From a virus, in the IMG/VR virus record IMGVR_UViG_3300009537_000079, positions 1 through 35,768 of that record: a stretch of DNA of 35,768 nt; one strand, given 5' to 3'. The position numbers and the translations under genes were made by a program. The notes under the pieces are model-generated. The model did not search any database and was not told the DNA's origin. It was given only the letters and a program-made list of their open reading frames with translations. This document shows, one piece after another, positions 1-9,364 of this stretch (positions are counted from its first letter, which is position 1; each line of letters opens with the position of its first letter).

Positions 1-2
1 AA

Positions 3-80
3 AAAGATAACAAAAAAAATGCTCGTCGAAAAATGTGTCCATCCTGTTCTGAACAGGATTTTGAGAGGGCATTTTCATGA
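3..80 (+). CDS. C-terminal end of an upstream gene (partial)
   Basis: The frame is open from the window edge and ends in a TGA that overlaps the next start as ATGA, the junction used throughout this genome. The visible 25 residues are Lys/Arg-rich and contain a CPSC pair (MCPSCSEQDFERAFS at the end), which could be half of a zinc site. Too little is visible to assign a function. The other frames here are also short, so the call rests mainly on the coupled stop/start. Confidence 0.4.
   Translation, partial: KDNKKNARRKMCPSCSEQDFERAFS
41..59. repeat. Perfect 19-nt palindrome
   Basis: ATCCTGTTC and GAACAGGAT are exact reverse complements around a single central T. A one-base loop cannot fold as drawn, so opening the inner pairs gives a stem of about 8 bp, or the site may be a dimeric protein-binding operator. 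It lies inside the 3' end of the partial upstream gene, 18 bases before the next start. There is no long T tract behind it, so it is not a classical terminator. Confidence 0.45.
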
Positions 81-316
81 CACTTCCGGTTTTAGATAAG
101 TTTGATAGTCCGCAGGACATAAAAGAAATGTACCGCAGGATCAGGGAGGAGATCACCTTGGATGATCTTACGATTGGAAACGTCAGGAAAGAAGCCCCGA
201 CTTTAACGACCTTGGGGAAAGGCAAAACTACTTTAGCACTTATTTCAAACATTCCGACCATCTACCATCACGGTATTGATGGAGTTCTTTACAAATCAAC
301 TTTTGTTGCGGCTTGA
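77..316 (+). CDS. Hypothetical phage protein, 79 aa
   Basis: I do not recognise this family. The protein is soluble, with no signal peptide or membrane segment. The N-terminal half is charged and probably helical (DIKEMYRRIREEITLDDL), and the C-terminal half is richer in Thr, Ile and Val. It starts in an ATGA overlap with the preceding gene and is followed 9 bases later by the first probable ejection protein. By position it belongs to the virion or tail-associated operon. Confidence 0.7.
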   Translation: MTLPVLDKFDSPQDIKEMYRRIREEITLDDLTIGNVRKEAPTLTTLGKGKTTLALISNIPTIYHHGIDGVLYKSTFVAA

Positions 317-325
317 GGGGGCATT

Positions 326-1225
326 ATGGGATTCATGAAATTTTTATTTCCGAAGTTATTTTGTTTGATTGATCCAATAACTCTTTCTCTTATTGGCGCG
401 GGTGCAAGTTATGGATTAGGTAAATTATTTGGGGGTAAAAAGAAAAATAACGTAACTACTTTTGAAGCTCCTCCGTATACGGGACAAAGACCGTTTGCGG
501 CGGGAGATGTTGGATTCGGGGCTGAACAATTAAAACCCTTGTCTCAGCAGTTTATTGAACAGATTTTAAGACGTTCCAGGGGTGAAGGGCTTGTCGGGTT
601 TGATCCACGGCACAGGGAACAGCTTAGAAGTGAGTTCACTCAGGATTTAGGACAAGCCGAGGAGGATGCCAGGAGAAGGCGGCAGAGCCAGGCATCGAGT
701 CAAGGATTGAGGGGTGGGGTTCCTTTAGACCTTGCCATCCGTGAAGGCCGGGATTTCTCAAGAGCCAGGGCTTCAGGGTTGGCGGACATTGATATAGCGG
801 ACTTGGAGGCTCGGAGACAGGACATAAACGCGGCGACTTTCGCTCAACCCGACACTGTGGGGTTAGGGGCCGGGATTCAGCAGAATCGTGCTAATTTTGA
901 TTTAGCTGAGTACAACGCCACACAACCCACGCACATTGTCAACCAAGGTGGTCAAGATTTAAGTGGTTTAGGGCAAACAATCGGCGGTATAGGGGGGCTT
1001 CTTCTTGGTGGTCCTCAAGGCGCGGCGATTGGATCAACCGCAGGTGGATTCTTCGACAAGTTCGGGCAGACCCAAACGCCAACGGCGCAACCTTTAAGTC
1101 TCGCGGATAGTCTTTTAAAGACTCCTGGAAAAGGCGGCTTTGGAATTCCGCAGGGAATGGATAGCACAGCTTTAAAAAAATTGATTAAACTCGGTCAAGC
1201 AAACGCCAGTATAAGTCCATTTTAA
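326..1225 (+). CDS. Probable internal virion / DNA-ejection protein with glycine-zipper segments
   Basis: This 299-residue protein has a short aromatic hydrophobic N-terminus (MKFLFPKLFCLIDP), then a Gly/Ala stretch (LIGAGASYGLGKLFGGKK). The middle is a long Gln/Arg/Ala-rich helical region, and a second glycine-rich membrane-active-looking stretch lies near residues 210-240 (GQTIGGIGGLLLGGPQGAA). This layout is typical of podovirus internal virion proteins (T7 gp14 / P22 ejection type), which leave the capsid with the DNA and enter the host envelope. It starts after a GAGGGGG ribosome site; an in-frame ATG at 335 is an alternative. The next two genes look like partners. The family call is by architecture, not by a specific signature. 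Confidence 0.6.
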   Translation: MGFMKFLFPKLFCLIDPITLSLIGAGASYGLGKLFGGKKKNNVTTFEAPPYTGQRPFAAGDVGFGAEQLKPLSQQFIEQILRRSRGEGLVGFDPRHREQLRSEFTQDLGQAEEDARRRRQSQASSQGLRGGVPLDLAIREGRDFSRARASGLADIDIADLEARRQDINAATFAQPDTVGLGAGIQQNRANFDLAEYNATQPTHIVNQGGQDLSGLGQTIGGIGGLLLGGPQGAAIGSTAGGFFDKFGQTQTPTAQPLSLADSLLKTPGKGGFGIPQGMDSTALKKLIKLGQANASISPF

Positions 1226-1235
1226 GGAGTAAATA

Positions 1236-1793
1236 ATGCCACCTAGAGTCATAGTAAACAATCAAAGACAGCAAGGGTTTGGGGATTTCGCGGGTGGATT
1301 GGCAGAAGGGTTCCAGAGCGCGCAGGATCGTCGTCGAAAGATTCAGTCTGACCAACTCTCTGATGCTCTCACTCAAGCGCAGTTAAGACAGCTTAATGCT
1401 CAAATTGACGCACTGGAGCAACCGTTACCTCCTGGGTTTGTGAATGTTCAGGGGAAAGCAATGTCTGACCCATCATTTGTAAAACCTCAATCGCCAGGGA
1501 CACAAATATCAAGATTCAGAACCGGGCAACAATTTGGGGTTGATCCTATTACCGGTGAGCCGATTCCGGAAGATCAATTAAAGACTCCACGGTTTGGGGT
1601 GGCGGGTGATCCTACCGATATTATTTTTCAACAAATTGCACAGAAAAGAACCGGTGGCGGGCAAGTGATTCCTCCTGCCGGTGGCGGGCAAGTCGATCCT
1701 TTAGACTTGGAAGCACAAGAAGCTATAAGAAGCGGGAAAGACCCATTTTTAGTTAAACAAAGACTTGCACAATTAAAGGCACAACGTGGGTAA
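1236..1793 (+). CDS. Probable virion-associated protein, Gln-rich
   Basis: This 185-residue protein has a strong AAGGAG ribosome site 6 bases before the ATG. The N-terminal third is helical and rich in Gln, Ala and Arg. The rest is Pro/Gly/Gln-rich and looks disordered, with a tandem 'GGGQV' motif (RTGGGQVIPPAGGGQVDP). The C-terminus is again helical. It lies between two probable ejection proteins and overlaps the next gene by 8 bases, so it is probably another internal virion or tail-channel component. I recognise no named family. Confidence 0.55.
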   Translation: MPPRVIVNNQRQQGFGDFAGGLAEGFQSAQDRRRKIQSDQLSDALTQAQLRQLNAQIDALEQPLPPGFVNVQGKAMSDPSFVKPQSPGTQISRFRTGQQFGVDPITGEPIPEDQLKTPRFGVAGDPTDIIFQQIAQKRTGGGQVIPPAGGGQVDPLDLEAQEAIRSGKDPFLVKQRLAQLKAQRG

Positions 1794-4700
1794 TTTTGAC
1801 GATATTCCTTCAGTCGGTGGTGTTGCTACTGTAGGGGCTTTTGATGATATCCCTCAAAGAAGTATTAAGACTGATTTGAAAAGAGCATTTGAAATGGGTG
1901 TGCTTGAAGACCCTGTTTTCCAGCAGAAAGCGAGGGCGGCTCAAGAACTTGCTCCGGTGGTATTTCCTGGATTCCAACCCACGATAAATGCAGTCACAGC
2001 TATGCAGGAAGGTCGGTTTAAAGAAGCTCTCCCAAGCGCGGTTCGAGGATTACCATTTGGGAAGTTACTAACTCAAGGGGAGATTACTTCCAGACCCTTG
2101 GAGGAACGCGCTCCGAGAGACATAATCACGAATGTTGCAAAAGCGATCAATCCTCAATTTCAAGAGCCTCAAGGATTACCGGCGCAGATTGGCTTAGATG
2201 TATTGGGGTCTACGTTAGCCTTAGCGCCAACCGCAGGGGTTAGGGGTATCATGCAGGCCGGGAAACGGGTTGATGCTCTTAGAGCCGCGCATACGCTTAA
2301 AAACCTTTCCGCAAGAAAAACGAGACTTGCCGGGAGACAGGCTCAACAAGCTTTAGCGAGACAGGTAGCAAGGGAACCCTTGGCTCTCCCATGGGGCAGA
2401 GAGGGTGTGATTGTAACGGAACAATCGAAAAAGAACTTATTAGAAGCATTGGCGAGACAGCCCAAAGCACTTTTGCCAGGAACGAGGGAAGGGGTTATTG
2501 TAACTCCCGAAGTTAGTCAGCAGATCGGGCAACGTACAAGGCAAGCTATTGCGCAACAACCCAAGCAGTTATCTGCTCCTCTTAGTTCTGAGTTAGAAGC
2601 TCAGAGAGTTCAGGAGCTTGCCGGGAGGATTGGGCAAGCTGTGGAACAAGGTGTGACAAAACAACCCCCTCCTCCAAGACAGCTTATTCCAACTCAGAGG
2701 GAAGTTGCTTTAAAACGTGCGGGGCTTGATCCTGAAGTGCTTGCAAAGACTCCGACACGACCACCGATTTTAGAAGGGCCAGAACCGGGACAACCTAAAG
2801 GTTTAGAGATTCCTTTTAGGGGATCGGTAAGATCAAGTAAAGTTCTTGGAGAAAAGGGAGAACTCAGAATAGGAAAATCTTTTGAAGGACTTTCAGAGCA
2901 GGAACTTGCCAGGGAAGTCCAAAGGTTAAAAGCATCGGGTGGAAAAGGGGTTATTCCTAGAGTTGATCCCACAAAAGCTACGATTAGGAAGGATAAGTTT
3001 TCTCCAGAACAAAGACCGATCATCGAAGGGATTGAAGAAACATTTGATCTTTCCTCCAAGACAAGGGGGAGGGTTTCAATCAAGGAGATAAACGCGAGAG
3101 CTAAGAGTGGAAAAATCACTGTCGAGGAATTGGCAAAACTCCCAGAGGGTACGGCACTCCCGGCGGAGGAATTACAAAGAGCGCGAGGGCTTACTCAAGA
3201 GGCTATCGGGACGGCTGATGACGCGATTGGGAAGTTTTTAAAATCCCCGGCAGATGAAATATCTTTAGCTGATGCGGTGGCGGCAACTAAGACGGCGGTT
3301 GAGACTTTGACTTCTACGCGGGCGGCAATGGCTGAAGCGGGTCGATCTTTAAGAGTCTTGAGAGAGTCTGTATTAAATAGGGTCAGACTTCCATCGGACG
3401 CGAAACAAGCTTTGGAAAACTTAAACAAAGATCAATTCATAGAATTTGCGACAAAATTCAGGAAAGCGATTGAGCAGGGGGAGGTTGAAGCGGCTCAAGG
3501 GTTACTTAAACAGCAAGTAAACCGTCCGTGGTGGCAGAAAGCGGTTGATCTATCAAACGCATTGCTACTGACAAACCCTCAGACTGATATTGCAAATACA
3601 GTTGGAAACACTATCGCTAATGTTGTGATGACGACCGAGAAAGTCGCCATTGCGGGTGTGGATAAAATCAGGTCAATCTTAACTAAGACTCCGAGAGAAA
3701 GATTCTTGGGTGAGGCGGCAAAGGAGGGGTTTGCAACGATTGAGGGGGTCAAGGCTGGGGCAAAAGATTTTATAGATGTTATGTTAGGAAAGATTAACGA
3801 GACAGGGAAGATTGCAGAGATTTCCGCTTCTACGTTACCGAAGAAAGGCATTGATAAACTTTCTGATTTTATATTCAGAAGGCTTGGGGCGGCGGATGTA
3901 TTTTTCAAAACTGTGAAACGGAATCAATCCGTAAATGCTCAGGCTTACAGAATCGCAAAGCAAGAAAATTTGAAGGGTATAGAGTTTGCAACCAAGATAA
4001 AACAGTTACGGGATAAACCAACGAGAGCAATGTTAGATGAGGCTAATAATGCCGCGTTAGAAGCTACGTTTCAGGAACCCCTTGGAGCGTTTACAAAAAA
4101 GCTTAATGCTATAAGACAGTTTGCTCCTGTTCGGGTGATATTTCCATTCTTTAGAACTTTAATTAATCTTGCTAAGTTCCCGGCTAGGAGGTCTCCCTTG
4201 GCTTTAACTCCTGGAACCAGAAGTCTTAGGCAAATTAGAGGGTTGGAAGGGCCGGGGATTCAATCCGAGGCTATTGGGAAAGCAATGCTTGGGACTATTG
4301 CAACGATCCCTGTGGCAACCATGGCATCTCAAGGGTTTATCACTGGGGCGGGTCCAGAAAACAAGAACAAAAAGAATCTTTTAAGAGCGCAGGGGTGGCA
4401 ACCTTTTGCTATTCGCGTTGGGGATAAGTACGTCCAGTATAGACGCGGTGAACCATTATCGACGTTCATGGCGACGATTGCCACGATGGTTGAAAGAACG
4501 AATGACGGGGAGGAACCAAGCCCGGAGCGGGTTGGAGAAGCTATTTCTGCGGCGGCAGAATTTGTTTCGGATCAGACATTTTGGAGAGGACTTAGAGAAC
4601 TTATTGACGCATCGAGAGGAAGAAACCCAAGATTTTTAACTAATCTTATTTCCGGGCGTGTAACTCCTCCGGGGTTAGCATTTGTTTCAAGGACAATGGA

Positions 4701-5145
4701 CCCTGAATTCAAAGACCCTGAAGGGTTAAAAGAAACTTTAAAATCAAGGATTCCAGGAGTTTCAAAATCCATTAGACCGCGCCTTGATACTTTTGGAGAA
4801 CCGATCAGAAAAAAAGGGATATTGAACAGGGTTTCGCCGTTTCCTGTTACAAAGTTTGAAGAAGACCCTGTGGCTCAAGAGATGATAAGGCTTGATGTTG
4901 GGATCGCGCAACAAGGCAGGAGACTTAGAACCATTCCGCTTAGCAAAGATGAGAGGTTTGATATAAACCGGATTGCGGGACCGATTGCAAAAGATGTTTT
5001 GGATGTTGTTGTCAACAATCAGCAGTACAAGAAAGCCCCTGATGAGGTTAAGGCTAAGGTTTTAAATAAAATTATTCGGAAGTCCAAGAGTGGCGCGCAA
5101 AGGGTAGTATTGCTTGAGATTGCAAAGAGGGAGCTTGCGGCTTAA
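1786..5145 (+). CDS. Giant polyvalent-type internal virion protein, 1119 aa
   Basis: A GTG start overlaps the previous stop. The first 400 residues are Gln/Arg/Pro-rich with repeated 'ALARQ...GREGVIVT' segments (around 190-255). The region from about residue 580 to 1000 looks like the conserved core of large phage polyvalent proteins: LLTNPQTDIANTVGNTIANV, then a Phe/Pro-rich stretch (PVRVIFPFFRTLINLAKFP, about 775-795), then a segment around SDQTFWRGLRELID. Such proteins are usually packaged in the virion and injected with the genome. No peptidase or transglycosylase motif is evident to me. It may be the functional counterpart of T7 gp16 or P22 gp16. Size and context are good evidence for a virion protein; the precise activity is unknown. 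Confidence 0.6.
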   Translation: MGNFDDIPSVGGVATVGAFDDIPQRSIKTDLKRAFEMGVLEDPVFQQKARAAQELAPVVFPGFQPTINAVTAMQEGRFKEALPSAVRGLPFGKLLTQGEITSRPLEERAPRDIITNVAKAINPQFQEPQGLPAQIGLDVLGSTLALAPTAGVRGIMQAGKRVDALRAAHTLKNLSARKTRLAGRQAQQALARQVAREPLALPWGREGVIVTEQSKKNLLEALARQPKALLPGTREGVIVTPEVSQQIGQRTRQAIAQQPKQLSAPLSSELEAQRVQELAGRIGQAVEQGVTKQPPPPRQLIPTQREVALKRAGLDPEVLAKTPTRPPILEGPEPGQPKGLEIPFRGSVRSSKVLGEKGELRIGKSFEGLSEQELAREVQRLKASGGKGVIPRVDPTKATIRKDKFSPEQRPIIEGIEETFDLSSKTRGRVSIKEINARAKSGKITVEELAKLPEGTALPAEELQRARGLTQEAIGTADDAIGKFLKSPADEISLADAVAATKTAVETLTSTRAAMAEAGRSLRVLRESVLNRVRLPSDAKQALENLNKDQFIEFATKFRKAIEQGEVEAAQGLLKQQVNRPWWQKAVDLSNALLLTNPQTDIANTVGNTIANVVMTTEKVAIAGVDKIRSILTKTPRERFLGEAAKEGFATIEGVKAGAKDFIDVMLGKINETGKIAEISASTLPKKGIDKLSDFIFRRLGAADVFFKTVKRNQSVNAQAYRIAKQENLKGIEFATKIKQLRDKPTRAMLDEANNAALEATFQEPLGAFTKKLNAIRQFAPVRVIFPFFRTLINLAKFPARRSPLALTPGTRSLRQIRGLEGPGIQSEAIGKAMLGTIATIPVATMASQGFITGAGPENKNKKNLLRAQGWQPFAIRVGDKYVQYRRGEPLSTFMATIATMVERTNDGEEPSPERVGEAISAAAEFVSDQTFWRGLRELIDASRGRNPRFLTNLISGRVTPPGLAFVSRTMDPEFKDPEGLKETLKSRIPGVSKSIRPRLDTFGEPIRKKGILNRVSPFPVTKFEEDPVAQEMIRLDVGIAQQGRRLRTIPLSKDERFDINRIAGPIAKDVLDVVVNNQQYKKAPDEVKAKVLNKIIRKSKSGAQRVVLLEIAKRELAA

Positions 5146-5199
5146 AAAAGAAAAATCAACTTGTTTTACGCCGTCTTAATTCTTTATCTAGGATTTAGC

Positions 5200-5772
5200 A
5201 TGGTAATACCTGAGAACAAACAGAGAACCGGACAGGTCATGCCAATGTCTGATGATCAGTTTTTCAGTAGTCTTTTATCGAGATTGTCAGAGAACGAAGG
5301 GGGGCTGAACGAGAATGAGATTGGCGGTACTGTTTCAAAATTCGGGATTACGCAAGAGACGTTTGATAATTACAATCTTCAAAGAGGCCGTCCGTTAAGA
5401 GATGTCAGCACTATCGAGGAACCTGAACGCGTAGAAATATTTAAGAACGAATTTTATTTAAGACCCAAGGTGAACACGTTACCCAGGGGTATTCAAAATG
5501 CGGTGTTTGATTTCGGTGTTCATTCAGGGTATAAAATTCAGCCTGAATTATTTAATCCCATTCAACAGTTACAGAGAGTTGTCGGTACATTTCCTGATGG
5601 GGTATTAGGTCCTAAGACTTGGAAAGCTATTCCACAAATTCCAGAGGAAGATATAAGAAATTCTCTTGCTGATTTAAGAATTGATCGGGTGACACGTCAG
5701 GCACAATCCGACCCAGAAATGGCGCAGGTACTGGATGGTGTGATTGCTCGAATAAACAGGGCTAGGAGTTAA
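5200..5772 (+). CDS. GH108-type muramidase (endolysin or virion lysozyme)
   Basis: This protein is predicted to cleave peptidoglycan. The family pattern is visible: a catalytic Glu in an ENEGG motif (about E33), then GGTVSKFGITQETF (42-55) matching the usual 'GG.T..GIT' element. FDFGVHSG follows (103-110), and a C-terminal peptidoglycan-binding-3-like segment DGVLGPKTWKAI (133-144). The 190-residue length is normal for the family. ATG 5200 has AGGA in front; a TTG at 5161 would add 13 mostly hydrophobic residues. It sits between the ejection proteins and the fibre rather than beside the holin-like genes, so it could be a virion-borne enzyme as easily as the lysis enzyme. Confidence 0.85.
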   Translation: MVIPENKQRTGQVMPMSDDQFFSSLLSRLSENEGGLNENEIGGTVSKFGITQETFDNYNLQRGRPLRDVSTIEEPERVEIFKNEFYLRPKVNTLPRGIQNAVFDFGVHSGYKIQPELFNPIQQLQRVVGTFPDGVLGPKTWKAIPQIPEEDIRNSLADLRIDRVTRQAQSDPEMAQVLDGVIARINRARS

Positions 5773-5773
5773 T

Positions 5774-6004
5774 ATGGCGACAAAAGGATTTCCACAGATT
5801 CTTGGATGGAATGAACATGAAATGCGGCTTGATGCGGACGGGCGAGCAGACGGCCAGCCTGTCTATCAATATTTCGCGGCTCCTGGTACTGCGACAAGTG
5901 CGGAGCAATGGACTGGATATAAGTATACCTATTCTGGAAGTAATATGACACGGAGAGAACTTAAATTTAAGGTTGCCTGGGACAATAGAACAACGGAGTT
6001 TTGA
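5774..6004 (+). CDS. Hypothetical protein, 76 aa
   Basis: The start follows an AGGAG ribosome site immediately after the muramidase stop, and the stop overlaps the start of the fibre gene (TGATG). The sequence is soluble and aromatic-rich (GYKYTYSGSNMTRRELKF), with no signal peptide. It looks like a small all-beta protein. I do not recognise a family; its position suggests a small virion or fibre-associated component. Confidence 0.7.
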   Translation: MATKGFPQILGWNEHEMRLDADGRADGQPVYQYFAAPGTATSAEQWTGYKYTYSGSNMTRRELKFKVAWDNRTTEF

Positions 6005-8616
6005 TGAAATTTTACCGTATTATTATAGTTTCTATTTTCTTATTTCCATCGGTTGCTTATGCCAAGTTTTACGCTACTATTCCAGGGCTGGACCGTTCAG
6101 GGATTGCGGTGTCTTCTGATTTTACTATTGCTTGTGAAGACAATCAAGGCATGGTTTATGACACGGGCGGGGCTACATGGCAATGCGAAGATTTACCCGG
6201 GGCGGCAGGGGGTGACAGTGTATTAATTGATTCGGTGGCCGTCACTGATCCTGATTTTGTTTCTACAGGAGACATTGATTTTGTTGATTCCTCTAATACC
6301 GTCACGGCAAATATAAATGCTGATAAAGTTTCAAATGACGAGATTGCTCCTCAGTCTGTATCGACAGATCAGTTACAAGCGACAGTGCTTCCATCGGATG
6401 GTCAGGTGCCATCTTATGAATCGGACACTCCTGGGCGTTTTAAATGGCTAAGTTGTGCTGATATTACGGGATCGGCTGATCTTTGTGATGGTGGAGATGC
6501 TTCGGGCGGTGGTGGCGGTCAGTCTGTGTTTGTCTCAGAGGATGCCTCGGCGGTCTATAACAACGAATCCTCCGATATGATTATGGATTTTGGGCGTGGT
6601 CTTTCATGGGCAGGGTCGGGACAGCATAGAAACCTTGATGTTGATGTGGCGACATCTACGGCTCCAGGAGTGGTGTCATTTGATGAGACGTTTATTTCGA
6701 TTGATAACGCAAGGGCAACACTTGCGGGGATTGGCTCTGACACAGAGGTGCTTTTTAACGACAATGAGACTGTGAGTACCGATGCTGGAATGACTTATAA
6801 CAAGACAACGAACGCGCTTACGGCAGATACTTTCATTTCTTCGGCAAGCAACGACCCGACTGTAAGTTTTGATTCCGTGACATTGGGGGACTCGGATTAC
6901 TCCATGGGAATTAACGAAGACGGCGGGGCTGATGATGATGACCCGTTTGAGATGCGGCAAGGCGGGATTCCTGGCACAGATGTATTTTTAAAATATCAAC
7001 CCGACACGGGGGTTATCACTTTACAAGGGCAGAAGTCCGGGGGAAACAATGAAGATTTAACTCTTGATTGTGATTCGACCGCAAACGAATGTATACAAAG
7101 CTCAACAACTTCGGCTCGATTAGTTTATGCTCTGCATACAGAATATCAAGATGATCAAAGACTTCAATTTGGAACAGGGGATGATTATTGGGCCGAATTT
7201 GAAACCACCGGAAATGATCATTTGGCATGGAATGTTAGAGTTGGGAATTCTGGGGGAGCTGGGTATATCACAATGTTAGAAAAATCTGATAGTGGTGATG
7301 CAAACCGTTCCCCAGACGTGACGGTAGCTGATCCAACTTTTAGGGTTTACTCCTCTGACGCGACAGAAAAGAACGATTACTGGCAAGTATCTCATGACGG
7401 AACAAACGCGGTTATAGGTGTTGGTAACGGAGGACTTGTTCTGCCGGTCGATGCAGTATCAGGAGATGAGATTGCGACTCAAGCCGTTTCAACTGATAAG
7501 CTTTTAGCATCAAACAAACCTGTTGATGAGGATTGTTTCACTTATGAGTCTGATACGCTTGGAGGACAATGGGGGTCATGTGGAAGTGGTGCGGGTGATT
7601 CGATAACGGTTGATGGTGGTGCTGTTGTTGACCCCGATTTTGACGATGGCGGGGATATAAACTTCACGGACTCCTCGAATACAATCACCGCGACAATAAA
7701 CGCCGACGCTGTTTCTAACGATGAGATAGCTCCCCAAGCCGTTAGCACCGACCAACTCTTGGCACTTAACAAACCCACGGACGGGCAAGTGTTCTCTTAC
7801 AGCACAGATGGCGGCGTACCTTCTGGGGAATGGATTGCCGCAGGTGGAGCAGAGACGAACACACTTGAAACTACGATCACGGGAATAGCGGACACAGAGG
7901 TTTTTATTGGAAACGGTGCAGACAGTGGGACTTTCGTAGCGTTCACGGGAGATATTTCTCTTACAAACGGCGGGGTGACAGCTATCGTGGCTGATGCTGT
8001 GTCAAACGATGAGATTGCTCCGCAAGCCGTATCGACCGATCAACTAAGAGCTGTTAATAATCCAACTGACGGACAAGTGTTTGCTTACGAGAGTGATCAT
8101 CCTACGCATGGGAAGTGGGTCACTGCGGGGGGTGGTTCTACAAAGTTTGCATGGACTCTCAGACCACAACAGGGAAAACTTCCATCTTCTAATGCCGCAA
8201 GCATTGACGCATCTGGTACTCGTTGGACAGGACTTTATCAAGATACGGGTGAAAAAGCTCTAACTTGGGAGTCGGTTCTTTTCCCTTATCAAGGTGGCGC
8301 GCTTTCTGCTGATATTACATACACAATGGCAACAGCAACAGCAAATGATGTTCATTTAGCGGTGCATATTGACTGCCAAAACCCAGGGACAGCGGCAGAT
8401 TTCGATACTGCAACATTTGGAACATCTGATGATATTGTTGTTACTGTCCCAGGAACGGCAGGGCATTTAGGGTCTGGTTTTGATTCATCTCTTAACGGGG
8501 ATTCATGTGCTCAGTACGACAATATTGTTGTAAAGATCGCTCGTAATGGTGGACATGCCGATGATACAGCTTCGGGCAATGCTGAGCTTAGGAAAGTATT
8601 GATTTCCGAAGTTTAA
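6004..8616 (+). CDS. Large repeat-bearing tail fibre / adhesin with signal peptide
   Basis: This protein of about 870 residues starts with a clear Sec signal peptide (KFYRIIIVSIFLFPSVAYA, cleavage after AYA). The body carries four copies of a repeat with consensus VSNDEIAPQAVSTDQL followed by a 'PTDGQVFSYESD...W' strand, near residues 102, 483, 565 and 663. Two of the copies are preceded by a longer unit ending in SSNT(V/I)TA(N/T)INAD. The composition (Asp, Thr, Gly, Ser, few charged helices) is typical of beta-rich phage fibres, and the C-terminal 150 residues form a separate beta-rich domain. ATG 6004 was chosen over TTG 6001 because of the GGAG ribosome site. A signal peptide on a fibre is unusual; the alternative is a secreted host-surface protein. 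Confidence 0.7.
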   Translation: MKFYRIIIVSIFLFPSVAYAKFYATIPGLDRSGIAVSSDFTIACEDNQGMVYDTGGATWQCEDLPGAAGGDSVLIDSVAVTDPDFVSTGDIDFVDSSNTVTANINADKVSNDEIAPQSVSTDQLQATVLPSDGQVPSYESDTPGRFKWLSCADITGSADLCDGGDASGGGGGQSVFVSEDASAVYNNESSDMIMDFGRGLSWAGSGQHRNLDVDVATSTAPGVVSFDETFISIDNARATLAGIGSDTEVLFNDNETVSTDAGMTYNKTTNALTADTFISSASNDPTVSFDSVTLGDSDYSMGINEDGGADDDDPFEMRQGGIPGTDVFLKYQPDTGVITLQGQKSGGNNEDLTLDCDSTANECIQSSTTSARLVYALHTEYQDDQRLQFGTGDDYWAEFETTGNDHLAWNVRVGNSGGAGYITMLEKSDSGDANRSPDVTVADPTFRVYSSDATEKNDYWQVSHDGTNAVIGVGNGGLVLPVDAVSGDEIATQAVSTDKLLASNKPVDEDCFTYESDTLGGQWGSCGSGAGDSITVDGGAVVDPDFDDGGDINFTDSSNTITATINADAVSNDEIAPQAVSTDQLLALNKPTDGQVFSYSTDGGVPSGEWIAAGGAETNTLETTITGIADTEVFIGNGADSGTFVAFTGDISLTNGGVTAIVADAVSNDEIAPQAVSTDQLRAVNNPTDGQVFAYESDHPTHGKWVTAGGGSTKFAWTLRPQQGKLPSSNAASIDASGTRWTGLYQDTGEKALTWESVLFPYQGGALSADITYTMATATANDVHLAVHIDCQNPGTAADFDTATFGTSDDIVVTVPGTAGHLGSGFDSSLNGDSCAQYDNIVVKIARNGGHADDTASGNAELRKVLISEV

Positions 8617-8623
8617 AGGTGAA

Positions 8624-9364
8624 ATGAAAAAATATTTAATTCTCTTTATCTTTATAGTTTTATTTATCCCCTCGGCGTATTCGGCAGTAGATTTCAACGG
8701 TGATGCGGACTATATTGATTTTGGTGACTCGGGTACGTCAACTTGTGAAACCACAACATGGTCTATGGCTATTTGGGCGAATCCTGAAGGAACTGGGGAT
8801 GACATCCTAAACGAAGCGTCATCGTCGTCGAACAACTCAACGTGTCGCGTCAATATCAACACATCTAGTCAGTGTCAGTGCGTGTTCACGAATGCCGCTG
8901 GGACATCTACTGTAGTTGCAGGAACAACCAACTGTGTCACGGCAGGATGGGTGCATATTGCCTGTGTTCGCAATGGGGGGACTCTCACAACGTATGTCAA
9001 TGGGATATCGGAAGGAACGCCTGGTTCACCGACCGGAACAGCTCTTATAGACCGTGGTGCTATCGGGAGACTCAACAGACTTGCTCCCGTTAATTACTAC
9101 AACGGAAAAGCCACGGAAGCCGCTATTTGGACTTCAGCTTTAACAGCAGATGAAATTTTTACTCTTGCAAAATCAAAAGTGAAAGGTGCGCCGCGGTTTG
9201 TGAGCGCAAGCACTCTGAAGGGGTATTGGCCTTTAGATGATCACAACGGCGTAGACATTGCTGGAGATGTTTATAAAGAGCAAGTAAGCGGATTAACAGG
9301 TACTGGCACAGATGCAAACAATAACAGTATTAATATCCCAGAGGAGCTACTGACATACCAATGA
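8624..9364 (+). CDS. Secreted LamG/concanavalin-A-like domain protein
   Basis: This 246-residue protein has a signal peptide (KKYLILFIFIVLFIPSAYS) followed by one LamG-like beta-sandwich. Family hallmarks are VDFNGDADYIDFGDSG at the start, TTWSMAIWANP, WVHIACVRNGGTLTTYVNG in the middle, and the terminal LKGYWPLDDHNGVD. Such domains bind or act on carbohydrates and are common in secreted bacterial proteins and in phage receptor-binding proteins. Four Cys residues could form disulfides after export. It has an AAGGTGA ribosome site and lies in the same operon as the fibre and the SGNH hydrolase. Confidence 0.8.
   Translation: MKKYLILFIFIVLFIPSAYSAVDFNGDADYIDFGDSGTSTCETTTWSMAIWANPEGTGDDILNEASSSSNNSTCRVNINTSSQCQCVFTNAAGTSTVVAGTTNCVTAGWVHIACVRNGGTLTTYVNGISEGTPGSPTGTALIDRGAIGRLNRLAPVNYYNGKATEAAIWTSALTADEIFTLAKSKVKGAPRFVSASTLKGYWPLDDHNGVDIAGDVYKEQVSGLTGTGTDANNNSINIPEELLTYQ

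Noticed and set aside
2694-3908. Three long minus-strand reading frames opposite the giant virion protein
   Set aside because: They are antisense shadows of a well-supported coding gene; no ribosome sites or recognisable motifs, and all other genes are on the plus strand.
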